DNA of 64,000 nt from Pempheris klunzingeri (GCF_042242105.1 NC_092019.1:12148328-12212327); one strand, 5' to 3'; positions 38,859 to 53,800 are shown, counted from the stretch's first letter. Notes: generated by a model not told the origin, from the sequence alone. Made by a program: numbers and translations.

Positions 38859-41831
38859 ATGGCTCAGAAAGATGGACTGCCCTTCCTCCTCTTCATGTTT
38901 CTCTCCATGCTACTGTCTCAGAGTGACTGTGGCCCCATCGCTGGTCCAGTGGATGCATCTGATACCACTGCACAGAAAGGTAACCCAAAACCTTTCTATC
39001 ATCAGACATATAGTAAAGGACAGAGTTTGGTCTGTTGGAATTCTTGGCTGAAATCCTCTTTGAAAGGTTAAATGATCAAGATCTGGGTGTAAAAGCTGAC
39101 TTTCTTTTTGTGTGTTTCTGTGTCACCCCAATTTAAGGCATAGTTGAAGAGGTAGCAAACTATCGTGATGTGGCCAACAAGATTATTGACCTGGCCGTAT
39201 ACGGGGCTGCACAGAACCGCTCTTACAGACGACTGTCCAAGTTTACCGACACCATAGGGAACCGTGTCAGCGGTTCACACAACCTGGAAATGGCTATTGA
39301 TTACATGTTCAATGCTACAAAAGAGGATGGGTTTGATGTACATCTAGGTGAGTGTGCCATATTATCTGTCTCACTTCATGCATGATGTTGGTTGTGTGAA
39401 ATGAGGATAAATTGCAGACATAAGATTCACACATTAATGGATCAGCAAATCTTGCCTTCTGCTAAATGTAACACGTTTATTTCTCCAGAGCCGGTCAAAA
39501 TCCCTCACTGGGTGAGAGGAAAGGAGAGTGCAGAAATGATTCTGCCCAGGGCCAAAAATCTTGCAATGTTGGGACTGGGTAGCAGTGTAGGGACACCACC
39601 TGAAGGTAAAGACCATACTGAACAAAATCGTTTTAATGCCTATGATCTGCCACACACCTCCCTTTAACTCCTCACTGTCTCACTCTTATCTCTAGGTATC
39701 GAGGCACAGGTATTGGTGGTTAAATCTTTTGAGGAACTGAAGCAAAGAGGCAAAGAGGCCGAAGGGAAGATTGTGGTCTTTAACCAGCCATTTGTCAACT
39801 ACGATGAGACGGTGGCTTACCGCAGTAAAGGTGCCTCTGAGGCAGCCAAACTGGGAGCCGTGGCCACACTCATTCGATCTATTACACCATTCTCTATTAA
39901 TAGGTAACTGTCTGTCTGCCTGTCTGTCTGTCTGCCTGTCTGTCTGTCAGGTGTAAGGATTATTGTGTTTCTGTCTTTGTCTTTCCCTCTCTAGTCCCCA
40001 CACAGGTTGGCAGGACTACGAGGTTGGAGTGAAGCACATCCCTACAGCCTGTATCACCATAGAGGATGCTGAGCTGATGTGGCGGATGGCACAGAGGGGG
40101 CAAGTGATTGTGGTGAGACTGAAAATGGAAGCCAAGACTCTGCCGGATGCTGACTCCTTCAACACGGTGGTTGAGATTAAAGGCTGGCAATACCCCGACC
40201 AGGTAGAGCTCACACTCCCGTCACACCTGTCATGCTTGTTTATCTGGTCATACCACCATATCTCTCTCTCTCTCTCTCTCTCTTCTAGTCTTTTAGTGTT
40301 GGGGCAAAAGGAGGGCTATATTTCTATGGACATGTCATAGTTGTGTAACTGTAACAGCATTCAACTTTCTTTTCTGGATGTGTTTTTTGGGGGAAAAAAA
40401 CTTCTTTTAAAGTTCCCAAGAAATGTCTCTGCACTGGTCTCCAATTTTTATGAATCCCCATATTATAATCATATGAGACCTCACTGCATTTTTTTTTCCA
40501 ATTGGAGAGTCAATACAACTCAACCAGTATTACAGACCTGCTGAAATTAACCAATCCTTTTATGGTTTAAGCGATTTGTGAACACATCATATTAATGTAA
40601 ACACAGAATAATGATTTAAATCTACTTGGGATGGATTTTTCTCTACTGCAATACTGGAACCTGCAGTCTTTCTTAATATTTGTTTTCAATTCTCAGACTT
40701 TGTAATGTATGATTAGTATGCTGTGGATGAACCGTTGAGGGATCCAATGGGGATAGACAGTGCTGCGTAACAGGGACATTGACCCATACATAGATAAAAA
40801 GATATGAAAAAAACAGATGTGGGTTCACAGATCATTCTCAGTATTTGTTTTTCATTCCCAGACCATACTGTGTATGAAACTTTTGGCCCAATGGGTGTTG
40901 TAACAGTGCTGCATAACAGGGGCACTGGCCTGCAAATAGGATAAAATAAATGTATTCAGTTGTGTACAAGTTGTGTCATTCACCCCTGACAGGTTTTACT
41001 GTCTGCTCAACATTGTCATGTCTGGATAAAAGTGAATTAGAAGCAGGGTAGACAATTCCCATTCACAGTTTCCCAGTTGGCTTGAACTAGCATGTCTCAG
41101 GGTGTGTGAGTGAAACAGAACTGCAGCATATTCAGGAAAAGGGGGGAGAGGCTGTTGGACATGACTAAAGTGAATTAACATTTTCCATTTCTATGTATGA
41201 CCCAGTTAAAGCTTGTGTGAAATTCCCACGTCACCAGTGAATCATGGTGTGTACTGTATATAGGTGAAGGTTGCCTGAAGCATGGCTGTTTTTATTGTTG
41301 TTAGGGAAGTGTGTATATAGCATTTGGAACAAGGTATGGTGATGGTGAAGTTGGCAATTTCTCAGGAGTGTGACTTGATTTGATATGTGTAAGCCTTTAT
41401 TCCCTCACCGCCTGTTGAGCCAGCAAGTACAAGAATTGCAAAACATCCCATCCTAACATTACGGTCCAAGACGGCCACACGCAAGATTCCTGACTTTGAT
41501 TGAGAGAACACACACTTAATATGTAGTGTATTATGTCCAGTATATTTCAGCAGTTCCCGATGTGTGCAATCAAAGTGAACTCTGTTCTTCTTTACAAACA
41601 GCAGCATCTCTGGTTTAATTTGTGAAAAAAAAAAAAGTGGAGCTACCTAAAAATGAGTCAGAAGACTTGGATTACAGGAACATTTCTGATATAATCTGTT
41701 ACTATTCTGATCTAGGAACCAACATTTGGTCGCTCATTATAGAAACGGGAAATGAAACACATGACATGGTTGAAATCATTTCTGGCTCTGTGACTTTGTG
41801 CTCCAGCTGGCAGTAGCGGCAATTGTGGTTG

Positions 41832-41883
<52 letters not shown>

Positions 41884-44800
41884 ATATGCGTGCGCGTGTG
41901 TTTGCACGTGCATGTTCATAGAAAGATGTACGTTTGAGGTTAAGTGAGTAATTTCCACAGTTTAGCCTTTCAGATGTAGTCAGAGTCATCTGAGTTGCGA
42001 GGATCTTTTCCACCTACTCAGCTTCTACATCTTCCATCTTTTTGCCATGGGATTTTTAACTTTTTAAAACTAAAATGTCACAATGTGTAGGCTGAGTACT
42101 GATCATAAATGTCAGTGTCTCTTAGTTAAGAAAGTATTAGTTCATTATTCCTATCTCAACTACATGTCACTGAACCACACCAAATATAATTTCATGGTTT
42201 TTTATGTTGATGTCTCATGATTCAACCTTTGTTAAGTGCATCATGTTTAGTTGTCTCCACTGTCAACACATTGTAAAACACCGCCATAAACAGACTGAGA
42301 GCAGAACCAGTCAGGTAGCTGTACTCTTCAAGGGTAAGAGGGACAGGGTATCAATGTAAAGTCAACAGGGACAGAAGGATCTTTTTGAGGTTAAACAACG
42401 TAAGAATTACAATACAACAGAATAATAATCCATGTTGGGTTTTTGTCTTACACACAATAACCACGTCTGTGTGTCTCTGTACTAAATGTGTATGTATGTT
42501 TTATATTCCCAGCTGACGTATTCCTACATCATGCTAGAAGCATTTAAGTGAATGGACCACATGTTTACACAAATGTTAATATTGTTATAATCAGTTCTAT
42601 AGATAGAATATTTATAGAAAGGTATACTTTATAACAACACTAAGCAGCCATGCTAGAGGCTCTTTGAGCCTGTACTTAGACACGGATAGTGCTTTGACAT
42701 ACATATTAACGTCAGCATACATGCTCACAATGACGATACTAACATACATATATTAGCACAAAACGCAAAGTACCAACCTGCTGAGGCTGATGGGAATATA
42801 ATTTTTTCTATCTTAGTTTTTGAATAAAAACAATGGAGAGATCACAAAAGTTATTGCAATTAATACTGAGGGAAAATCGATATCTGTAGCAAAATTCATG
42901 GCGATCCATCCAAAACCTGACTGACTGACATCCTGAACCGTGCCACTGGCATAACTAAAAACAAATATTAGCGTTTCTGTTGTACAAGGTCATTGTCCAT
43001 ATTGGGCCCAGGTTACAGCATGTTTTGCAAACCTGGAAGGTCAGGAGCATCCCACCCCTTCAAATTCCTGGAAATGGGGAAATCACTCTGAACTGTGTGT
43101 ATTTGTCTTTGCTTTTCTGTCCTTAAAGACCCCATGTCTGTCCTTGCTGATAAAAAGCTTATTTTACAAGAAATGATGATTCAAATTTGAAGCGTGTGTG
43201 TGTGTGTGTGTGTGTGTGTGCAGACAGGACATAGATCAGGGAGTGTTATCTGGTCCTACAGTCTTGCACCTTTCTGCTTCAGATCAGACAAATAGCCAAG
43301 TTGCTATGGATGCACACCTCGCTAAACTGTCCCACTACACACTCTGTCTGTTGTTTGTATGTTTACATCTCTGTATCTGTCCAATCCTCTAGGTCGTCTT
43401 ACTGAGCGGTCATCTGGACAGTTGGGATGTGGGCGAAGGTGCCATGGATGACGGAGGTGGAGCCATGATTTCCTGGGAGGTCCTGTCACTCATCAGGGAC
43501 TTAGGTAATACGGAGACAATTAGACAGTATAAACACACACACATCTACAGTGCATGGTGTCGCACACAACCTCTATAGAACCTTTATAGAAATCATACTG
43601 TATAAATGCAACAAAAAAGTAAGTCGACAGCTAAGCAAACTTAGACTAAACTTATTTAGCTTTGTGTCCTACAGTATACTTTTTAAACTCTAGTGGAATA
43701 ATTTACAGAAGCAAAATATAGTGAAGCTTCCTGGATGAGGGAGCAAAACTAAATGTTCTATATTTTTGCTTCAATAAACTTTAAAGGCCTGTTAGTGAAC
43801 ACAAAAAGACAGGATAGAGTATCCAGTTCCAAACTTAAGGACAAGTTACAAAACAATTCCTCGGACTGTAAACAGTAATTTCCTCTAACTGTTTGAGGAG
43901 GAACAAGAACACACATAATTAAGAAACAGACTCGGATGTACAGTTCAGTATTCTTATAGACAAAAGAATGCATGTGAATATAGTGGGACAGGCTCATTCA
44001 AGCAAAAGCACAAGATCAAGTGCTCGAATGTTTTGTAGTTAGAGTGAATGTGAGTTTGTTTTCATCAGTGTGCCAGTGCCATCTGGTAGTTGTGTCATTT
44101 GTTAACTGGAGCTTTTACCTCTCTTTTACCTCTCTCTCAGTCTTGCTTTGTGTGTTCATTTGAGTCTTTATCTGTTCATAGGTCTACGTCCAAGGAGGAC
44201 CCTGCGAACAGTGTTCTGGACAGCTGAAGAGCCGGGTGGAATCGGAGGGCAGCAGTACTTCGATCAACACAAGGTGCTGTCTACTGGCGCTGCAGTATCT
44301 CACAGGAAACACACTGTAAAATCAGTAAAGCAAATACTACCCCGGTTATTAAGAAAAGGGAAGGGTCAGAGCACATTGTGAGAGTGGAAGTATAGACTGT
44401 AGAAGTGTACTTCCAGAGAAGTGGAGAGGCCTTGGCTAGCTACCAGATTTCTCTCTGTGCAAAGGATTTTTACAGCAATCTTCCTTCTTTAGTGCTTTGG
44501 CTGCCTACCAGGCTTTGGCCCATAATAAACTACATTCTCAAAAACAGAGATACAGATTTAGTGCATTTCAGTACCAAAACATATTTCACCAATAACTGCC
44601 CAGTGGACTGTACAGGTCTTACGTTTGATGTATTATTAGAATTTAAATTGCCTCATTTAGTTAAGGCTCTCCCTTGAGCTCTTTTGGTCTTTCACCTCCT
44701 CTGTCTGATCTATCTCGTTCCCCTCTCTAATTCCTCTCCCCACACAGGTGAACTTATCCAACTTTAACATGGTCATGGAGTCTGATTTGGGCACATTCAC

Positions 44801-47800
44801 CCCAGTGGCTCTGCAGTTTACTGGAACTCCTGCTGCACGAAAGGTAAGACTTGTAACACCACACTGTCACACAATTATCAGTATTTATTCAGGCTTAAAA
44901 TTCAGAGTTCTGCAAAGGTTGGAGTACCCAGTTTAGTTTATAGGTTTTTTTTTTTTCTGTCTACCCTACTTCCTTCAGACCATTGCTCCTTAGATTGGGC
45001 ATTTTTAACTGCTCAACATTCAATTCCATTTAACCTCAGAGTAGTCTCTTGAGCATTTGAGTTGCAGGAGGGAAGTAGCCTCTTCCTCTTTCTACAGTAA
45101 TAAACTCAGAGAACCAATGCTTAATGGGATAGTTTGGATATTTTGAATTTAGGAGAACTTATCCATAGTCAGCTTATTCAGCATGGACGCCAAGCAATGT
45201 CGGCTACCGCTGTGGACAGGGGCAGCATAAAAACATGTGTACAGCCACGAGACTCCATTGACAAAAACACTGATTTTACCTTGCAGACCACAGATCCAAA
45301 CTAATCTGTATGTTAGTTGATCTAGACAGCGGTAGACCTCCAATACCCGTGTTGGCTGGGGTAAAATGTTTTTGTTAATGGAGTCTTTGAAGAGAGCAAA
45401 GAGAGAGAGGGAAGGCCTGAGTGAAGCAGTAAAAATACTTGAATTGATTTTGAGTTTTTAAGTGACAAAATAAGTTTCTGCTGGCCCATCCACAGCAGTA
45501 CATTGCTTTGCATCCATGTTAGTAATCTGGCCTGCTTATGGTCTGATGTCTGAATTACAATGACCAAATATTATAAAAATCAGACAATGCATCTTGAAAT
45601 TACAATAATTTAAATAATGTTGAACCATGTTTGAAAGGTGCTGGTCTGTAATAGACTGTGTGATGAGCTGAGGGGCACTTAGCTGTGTCTGTATCAACAG
45701 GTGATGCAAGAGGTGGTCAAACTGTTGGCTCCCATTAATGCGACCACACTGGAGACACACGGAGAAGGGACGGACATCTCACCATTCATCAATGCAGGGG
45801 TACCAGGTCAGTTGGATCAAAATGCTTACATGTCTGTCTGCAACTAGCACCACATCTTCATGATAGTATGTGTATAATAGCAATAGTAGCAATATGAACA
45901 CAGTTGAAAATTCACATTATAACAACTTAAGGAAATGTTTCAACATTGTTTTAACACAATTTCATGGGTGTCATAAAAACAGAAACAATAGCAAATAACT
46001 CATCCTAATTTCTGTGGTAATGGCTTCAATAGTTTTTTTTTCTGAAAGTGCTGTGTACAAAGAACCACATCCTCATTGATGAACTGTGAACGTGGTATAA
46101 CCAGAATATACCAGAGTATAGGGAAGTGGGGGCACATCTTCAGTTCAGTGACATTTCTTAAAAACTGGAATTGAAACTTTTAAACAAAACTATTTAACAT
46201 ATGAATGGGAAGAACCAGACCGCCAACTTGTTCTGATCAAATATGCAGAGATTTTTTTTGAGAGATACACATTGTCAGTAGGCCTATAAACACAAAATCT
46301 AATGATAGAATAAAGAATAAAGTAGAAATGACAGAATAAAATCAAAAGAATAAAATTGTGTTATTAGAATACACAAAACTGGACCAGAGTATTTGTTTTG
46401 TTCCTTTAAAAAAGAAAAAAAAACATAACTTTGTTCATAGGTGGATGGATTTTCCAACTCATTTAGTAGTTGAGGCTTCACAAAGGCCGCTGACTGTTAA
46501 TTCTTACAGTTTTTATATGGACCGGCTACAACCACGAGGCTGCAATTCTAATTTACAGATGCCTTCCCACTTCGTTGTCATCCCAACATTCTTGCCAGCC
46601 ACATTTTTTGCATAAGACCTTTAATCCAAGTCTTAAGCAGAGCTGTGCATAGTGGAAGCCGCATGTCTGATTTCACTGAGTGCATTTCTCATAAATAAGA
46701 TTTGAAACGAGATGTTTCAGTGCGAGATGTTTCGAAAATGGGTGGACCCTTTAAGTTTTCAATCAGTCGTAAGTAAGCAAACTTATTGCAGAACAATATG
46801 ATTTTAAGTAAACTCACAATTCTCTGTTTACAAGTAAGGTCAATTAAACATATATTCCTTCTTTGGACTGTGGGTACACAGTACGTCTGCTAACACCAAA
46901 TAAGACTGAAACAGCACACGATCAGTTTAGTAGAATTTTGTTTTATTACAACACATCTGCTGAACCTGTGTATGCATTTTATATTTTCCGTATAAAAAAA
47001 AAAGACAAAGAAAGTCACATCTGTACATAGCTGGTTCAATAATGAAACCCACATAATAGGAATCGGCTTTACAAAAGGCTGCCGACAGTTTAATCGGTCA
47101 ACAGTGAAATTGCGATTTTCATTGCAGTCAACATTGTGGCACATCTTCACACAAAAGCTGCTTTAAAATCTGTCTGTACATTTCTTTTCACTTTAAGTCT
47201 GCATTTCTTACACATGTACATTTTATGACATGAAATACTGTAAATGAACCAACTAGATGCTGTAGTCACTTCTGGTGCTGAAACTGAACCCAATTGTCAA
47301 ATATTTACTCCACCATTTGTCACATGAAGGATTGCACTGGTGTTTTCACCTGTTGAATTTAAATTACTATCCTGTTTAGTGATAATGGCGAGAAACTGTA
47401 CCAAACCATAGCAGTTTGTTTCCATCTTTGTGGCTTTGATAGAGAGCAAATGGGCTCCACATCTTCACCAACTCCATCTAGTTTTAGAAGTGACATCACA
47501 ATGTACTCAGAAAGACATTGTAGCATAACTTTCAGAAGAGAAACTGAAAAATGACCAAAAAAAAAAAAAACACATTTGCAGCTTCAGCCAGGCAGAAGTA
47601 CCAGTTCAGCTGGATGTACATTATTGTTGAGACAATCACCTGGCGTAAATGATTTAGTGCGGTGGCACTTCAGCACTTCTTCACTAATCTGTCGCTCACC
47701 AAACTCTCTCCATGAGGAGAGTCTCTGAGAAGATAAAATAAGACACGGCTGCTAACCGACACGTCCTCACAGTCATGTCGAGTCTTCTGGTTCATGAACC

Positions 47801-50800
47801 ACCATAGACAAGCTGCATTCTGATGGGCCTTCCTCCTCCTCTGTGAGGCTGAGCCGAGGTCTCTTGGATGGTCTCTTTACTATCGTTGGTTGTAGGAACA
47901 GTAACGGACTGTCCAAGGGGAAGGTGAGGGTGCAGACTCCACAGTCTCTGCTGGGCACTTTCACCTGGGTACCTTCAATGCACAGACAAAGAAATTAGTA
48001 ATTTTGTCAGTACTGAAGTAAAACTTGCGTTTCATATAGGACTTAAAATGTAAGGCTACAAACCTGTGCTTCTGAAGTGATTCTGCAGAGTTTTCATGGA
48101 CAGCTGTGTGCTGACTGATTTTCTCTCTGGGGGGTCAGTCTGGGAGGCTACGTGTCTCACAGCAGGAAAAACTCGACAACCGCTCGCGCCGGTGCCCTAA
48201 ACAGCAACACAGGGAACAGAAACACTTAATGCATCCGTCATCACAATTATCATTTAAAACGACAAATTACAAGCCCAAAAAAACTGTACAAGTTGTGGCA
48301 TCTGTTAAGTTAATACTATACTAAAGGAAATGGTAAAAACAGATGCTATTACAAAGTCAACTTTATAGAAATAAGCAATAGATGTTATGGTATTCTTTGT
48401 GACAATGATGAGAGTGGCGAGAGTGATGCTATGGTAAAAAAGGAAGTTAAGATAAGTGGGGTAAGAAGACAGTTTTGTTCCGTTTTTTTGTTAAATAGTT
48501 GTTGCATTAAAAAAAATCTTTTCAAACAAGTGCCTTAAAAACCGGGCCACTGTACGTTTTAATGAACATTACTGAAACAGAAGTAAATGGCGCATTTGTT
48601 GGGGACTATTTTCAGTGGTGGACTTAATGCGCTAATGACTTTTTACAGGAGCAGGAGGGATCAACTCAAAATAAATTACACTGCCCATGTTCATCATAAT
48701 GAAGGAACTGGTGTGTTTCTAGTAGTTTATGTGGTTTGTTGACAATAACTTAGAAGGAGCACCCTGCGATAAAAGACATTATTATAATTATTATATACAT
48801 TATATTATATATTATTAAAAACATTATGTTGTGAATATGGTAGATTGTGAGGCTGCCAAACAATGTTGCTTTAAACTACAGCAGACACAACACTTTAAGG
48901 GAAGCATAGTTTAAGGAAGTGTCAGATTCAGAGAATTCTTCTCTTTTAAACTTTGGGTGACATGAGAACCACAAACAACGATCAGTTTCTACAAGCCACA
49001 TGACTGTAACCGCCTAAACCCTATTCTCTAAATATAATACAAAGACAAATTCTAATTCACTTATTTCTTAAATAGAGAATTCTGTTCTAGGGGAAAACCT
49101 GAGATCTTGAGCATGGATTTTAAAAATTTCTGTTTGTGAATAAAAAAAACTTGCATAGAATAATGAAATTATTCAGATATTCAAGAGCGCCATCATCTGG
49201 ATTATCATGGCAACAGATAACATCTTTAAAAAAGGTCCCATATTATGCTCATTTTCAGGGTCAGACTTGTATTTAGGGGGCCTTACTAGAATAGGTTTAC
49301 ATGGCTTAATGTTCAAAAAAATGCCTTCTTTCTTATACTGGACTGTATACTGGTTCAGCCGTTTTCAGCCTCTCTCAGAAACACTCCATTTTAGCTCCTG
49401 TCTCTTTAAGGGCCCCCTCCCGAAAAGCCCAGTCTGCTCTCATTGGTCAGTTCCCACAAAAAAATTAAGGGAACACTTAATCATCACAGTACAACATCAA
49501 GTCAAATAAAACTTCAGGGATATCAATCTGTCCAGTTAGGAAGCATGAACGATCAATTTCACCTGTTTGGGTGCAAATGAAAGTGACAGCAGGTGGACTG
49601 TAGAGGCAACAGCAAGACAACCCCCAAAAAGGGAATGGTTTTGCATCTGGTTTCTTTCCTTATCCTTCCTGACTGATTCTTCTCTAGTTTTTGCTAGTGT
49701 GCTTGTCACTACTGGTAGCATGAGGCGGTACCTGCAGCACATTCAGGTTGCACAGGTAGTCCAGCTCCTCCTGGATGGCACATCCATACGTGCCGTTGCT
49801 CCTTTGAGCAAAGAGGAAAAGGAGGAGCACTGCCTTCCAGAGCCTTCCAAAATGACCTCCGGCGAGTGGCTGGTGTGCATATTTCCGACCAAACTGTCAG
49901 AAACAGACTCCGTGGTGAACGTTATGCTGCCTGTAACAACATCCAGCGTGAGCGGTGTGGCAGTGGCTCAGTGATGGTCTGGAGAGCCATATCCTTAGAG
50001 GGTCACACAGACCTCCATGTGGTAGCCAACGGTACCCTGACTGCTGTTAGGTACAGGGATGAAATCCTCAGAGCCATTGTCAGACCTTACGCTGTTGCAG
50101 TGGGGGCCAAACACAGTCCCATTATGAGTTGCTGTGATGAAATTCACACAAGTTGAATCAGCCTGTGATTTAAAATGATTACTTTGATTTTCAGAGTGAT
50201 TTTGAATCCAACCCTAAGTTGGTTGGTGATTTTGGTTTCCATTGACCGTTGTTACATCATTTTGTTCGCAACGAATTACACAATGTACAGTAAATATTCG
50301 GAACTTGAATATTTAGTTAATCGAGATCCGATGTGTGATTTAAGTGTTCCCTTAATTTTTCTGAGCAGTGTATATGTGGATCGGCATGTTGTTTAGCATC
50401 AGCTTGACTTCAGACTCACTGTCCAGCGGTCCACTGAAAATACGGCTTTATGAGCTGAGAAGTTTAACTGTTGGTTGCAGCAGTACATTTGCATAATGTT
50501 ACAACAGCAACACACACACAAACACACACACTCATACCGGCGAGCATAATGAGTAAAACAGGCCTCTGTATAACAGCCAAGCTACTGCTAGCTCACAGCT
50601 AGTGCTGTAATGTGACACTCCACAAAAGGAAACTTGAAAGCAGTGACCGGCATCCACCCTACTACTCTCGTTATTTTGAGTTAGTTGGCTTAACATTCAC
50701 ACAGTTTCTCTTGACTGTCTCAATATTACAACATTAAACGCCAAGTCCAAGATTGCTTGAGCCTGTGCAACACACGCTAGCAAAATTGGCCGTGCAAAAT

Positions 50801-53800
50801 GCTACCGCCAAGTTCAATAGATTAACCTACAAAATAAAGAGTAAAACAGCATAAAACTTACAGCTTCAAAGTCCAAGGTCAGGCAACGAACAGTCGGTAT
50901 ACATCCATCCTTGAGCCTCAGTTTTGTTGCTAGTCCTGCCTTGTATTGGCCACCATTCAGAAAACAATCTGAGGTGAAATGGTTCGCGCAAACATACAAC
51001 AGTTTTCCCATCCTTGTGGGCACATTTCCATCAAAAATAAAGTTAATCCACTGGGTCTTGACTTCCTCAGACGATGGGAGAATGTGAAGACTGTTGTGAG
51101 GGTTTTTGCAGCTAACAACAGCACAATTTGCGTGTTTTCCTCGTACCTTCGACATCTTCTTCTCATTACCGGCAACCACCTGACGTCAGGAGGGGAGCAA
51201 AATCTACATGAAGCGTTTTTGCTGACATTTATTCAAAGATTTTGCAAAAATAAAATGCTAGTGGATGTTTTTTTCTCATATTTTTGGGGATCTCTAGAGG
51301 AGATCACATATTTATGTTAAAAATACATTAATAAGTGCATTTTGCACAATATGGGACCTTTAAGATAAAAATAGAGAAGATAAAAACAGGAGAGTAGTTC
51401 TCACCTTTTCTCGTTGAAATTTAAATAAAATATTATTAAAAAGAAACAGGATTCTTAGACTTCTACACAATCAGACTTCTCAGACCTGAGAGCTACATCA
51501 ACTTCTTCTATACCATCTATGGCTGTGTTCAGAATGGCATACTAATGTACCAATCAAACCAATAAGATGTCAAATTGTGTATTTAGTGTGTTTCAAAAGC
51601 ATAGAATGTGGATTTTGTGAGACATGCCCTAATTTAAACTGTGTTAGCAAGAATTTCTGAGTCTGCGCAATTAGCTCACTGCACATACTCAACTGCCACA
51701 AAATTCACCGTGTCTCTTCAAACTGTCCAATGGCAGACTGCGAGGGATATGATTCTAGCACCACAGTGTGGCTGGTTGGATAAAATATTTAGGAATGATA
51801 GTGAGTAAATGTGACTCAGGACGTTAAACTCATTCATATAATGTACTGTAGAAAACATATTTAACCCTAATTCATTTAATAATAATACTAGAGGATACTA
51901 CACTGAGATGAAGAGGTAACGTTGATTAGCATATCTTAGAAACAAATTTCATTCAACGGTAGCTTGGAGAAGTAATGTCGTCATCTATGCAGTAATGTCA
52001 CTCAGAGAAGATGTACTGCTTGAGTATACAACAGTCTGCTATGCAACTGGTTTAACATTTAATCGAACCACACTCCTATCTGCAAGTACATTTTAGTGGT
52101 AATGGTAATTAAAAATAACCACAATAACATTCTTACCCGAAGACAATGTATTTCAAGATATCTAGAGCTTTGATTGTACTAGTAGTTTAAAGATTTAAAG
52201 ACAGCCAGATTGCATATATATTGCAGGTATCCATAGTTCCACTCATCCTAGTCAAAAAAGAACAGTTCAGATATCCACTGTGACAATTCAATTTTTAGGA
52301 ATAGTTTTGCCACTATTGTCACTCATGTGCACTGTTGGTGTAATTTCAGATATCCACAACATAATTTTAATATCACTAACGATGGCAGATATCTGCAATA
52401 GAATTCTTAGCAGTAAAAACTCCCATTTCAAATATCTACAGTTCAGTTGTTAGTAGTCATAACTTAAGTGAGCTATTTTGTCAGGTATTATTACATTTTT
52501 GGGTAACCAGAATTGCATTCTTACTGGTGAAATACATTTGTGGATATCTGCAATGGCATTGTTTCTAGTAAAAAAAAAAATTAACAGTAGATATGTGAAA
52601 GTGCATTTTTACAAGCTGTACTGCCACTTGTGCATATCCATAATGACATTTATACTGGCCACAATGTATTCTGGATATTAAAATGGATTACATGATGGAT
52701 ATCTGGAATGGTTCCTCATTTCGGATTATCTGAACACAAAACTAGTAACAACTGGATTGTTGAGACCTTAAATAGGAGATTAATAGTGAGAATTCTATCG
52801 CAGATGCCAGAACGTCCATTCTAAATGACGTAATAGATTTTTGAAACCGAAAGCCCAATACACAACAATAGCAAACGTGACGTCATTGGTCTTTAGAGTA
52901 ATGACGTCGTGGAACTCTGAAACGTTCTATTTGACGTGGAAGAATTGATATCTGATATCAGTTTAGATCCAAACTCGCTATTAAATGCTAAAACAATGTG
53001 TAGTAATGATTTATTACACGTAGATGATGTATGTTGTCCATAATGCCTGGTCAATACGTTAGTATGCGATTCCAATCACAGCCTATGAGTCCAACAGGCT
53101 AACGTGCAAAATAAACAGTAAAACTGCATCAAACATGGCAAACCCTGCAGCTTCCAGGTCTGAGGTCGGGTCACAGACAGCCGGTATCGATCTATAATCG
53201 ATCTATACCTGAGCTCGTACATTTATCGACCCCCGTCAGTGTCAGTGCATGTTAGTGTTTTCTAGCTCTGGGTAAAGCTGCGAGTTACTTTTAGCTAACA
53301 GCTAACTTTTGTTAACAAAAGTAGTAGCGACATGTTTGGGTCAGCAAACGTTTTAACTTCCAACTGCGCTGCATCCTTAATGACACATATACATTATATT
53401 ACTGGTTTACTCACTGGTCGTGGGTCTGAGGCCGGGCCCAGCAGTGTGGGGACTGCGGTGTCCCGGATCAGTAGCTTCTTTGCAAAACCTGCGTTGAATT
53501 GTGCCTGATTGATGAAACAGTCAGAGCTGAAATGAGCCGAACATACACCCAACTTCGGACTAAAATCCTGTGGTATTTTGGAAAAAATGAACATTAGCCA
53601 CTGGTCTCTAATGTTTCTGTCCTTGGGAAGGTTGTGCAGTGATATATTGGTTTCATGACATCCACCTATTATGCAGCGTCTCTTCGACATTGTCTTTCCA
53701 GTAGCTTGCTAGCTCAGACGGACTGCTTGCTGTTGCGTTGTTAATAAAGTTTTGGGTGTTTTTTTTTTTGTTTTTTTAAATCAGGACGGTGGGTCGTGTG

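Larger units (their letters stand above)
40203..43392. other. cpq intron 5 (3.2 kb)
   Basis: No gene supported. Holds a CT run (40260-40282), a diverged local duplication (40674-40935), a long TG microsatellite (41834-41881) and a TG run at 43195-43221. Confidence 0.5.
49230..51359 (-). mobile_element. TTAA-flanked Kolobok-like element carrying a THAP exon
   Basis: Terminal inverted repeats AAAAGGTCCCATATTATG (left) and its counterpart CACAATATGGGACCTTT (right, 51343-51361) are bounded by TTAA on both sides (49226-49229 and 51360-51363). TTAA duplication, this AAGGTCCCATATTATG terminus and a THAP-domain N-terminus are features of fish Kolobok transposons. The only coding sequence retained is the THAP exon at 51155-50862; the rest of the transposase is missing and a Tc1 element is inserted. 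Confidence 0.7.

Noticed and set aside
49567-50156. Plus-strand frames of 135 and 96 codons as a host gene
   Set aside because: They are remnants of Tc1 transposase in shifted frames, truncated before the catalytic C-terminus.
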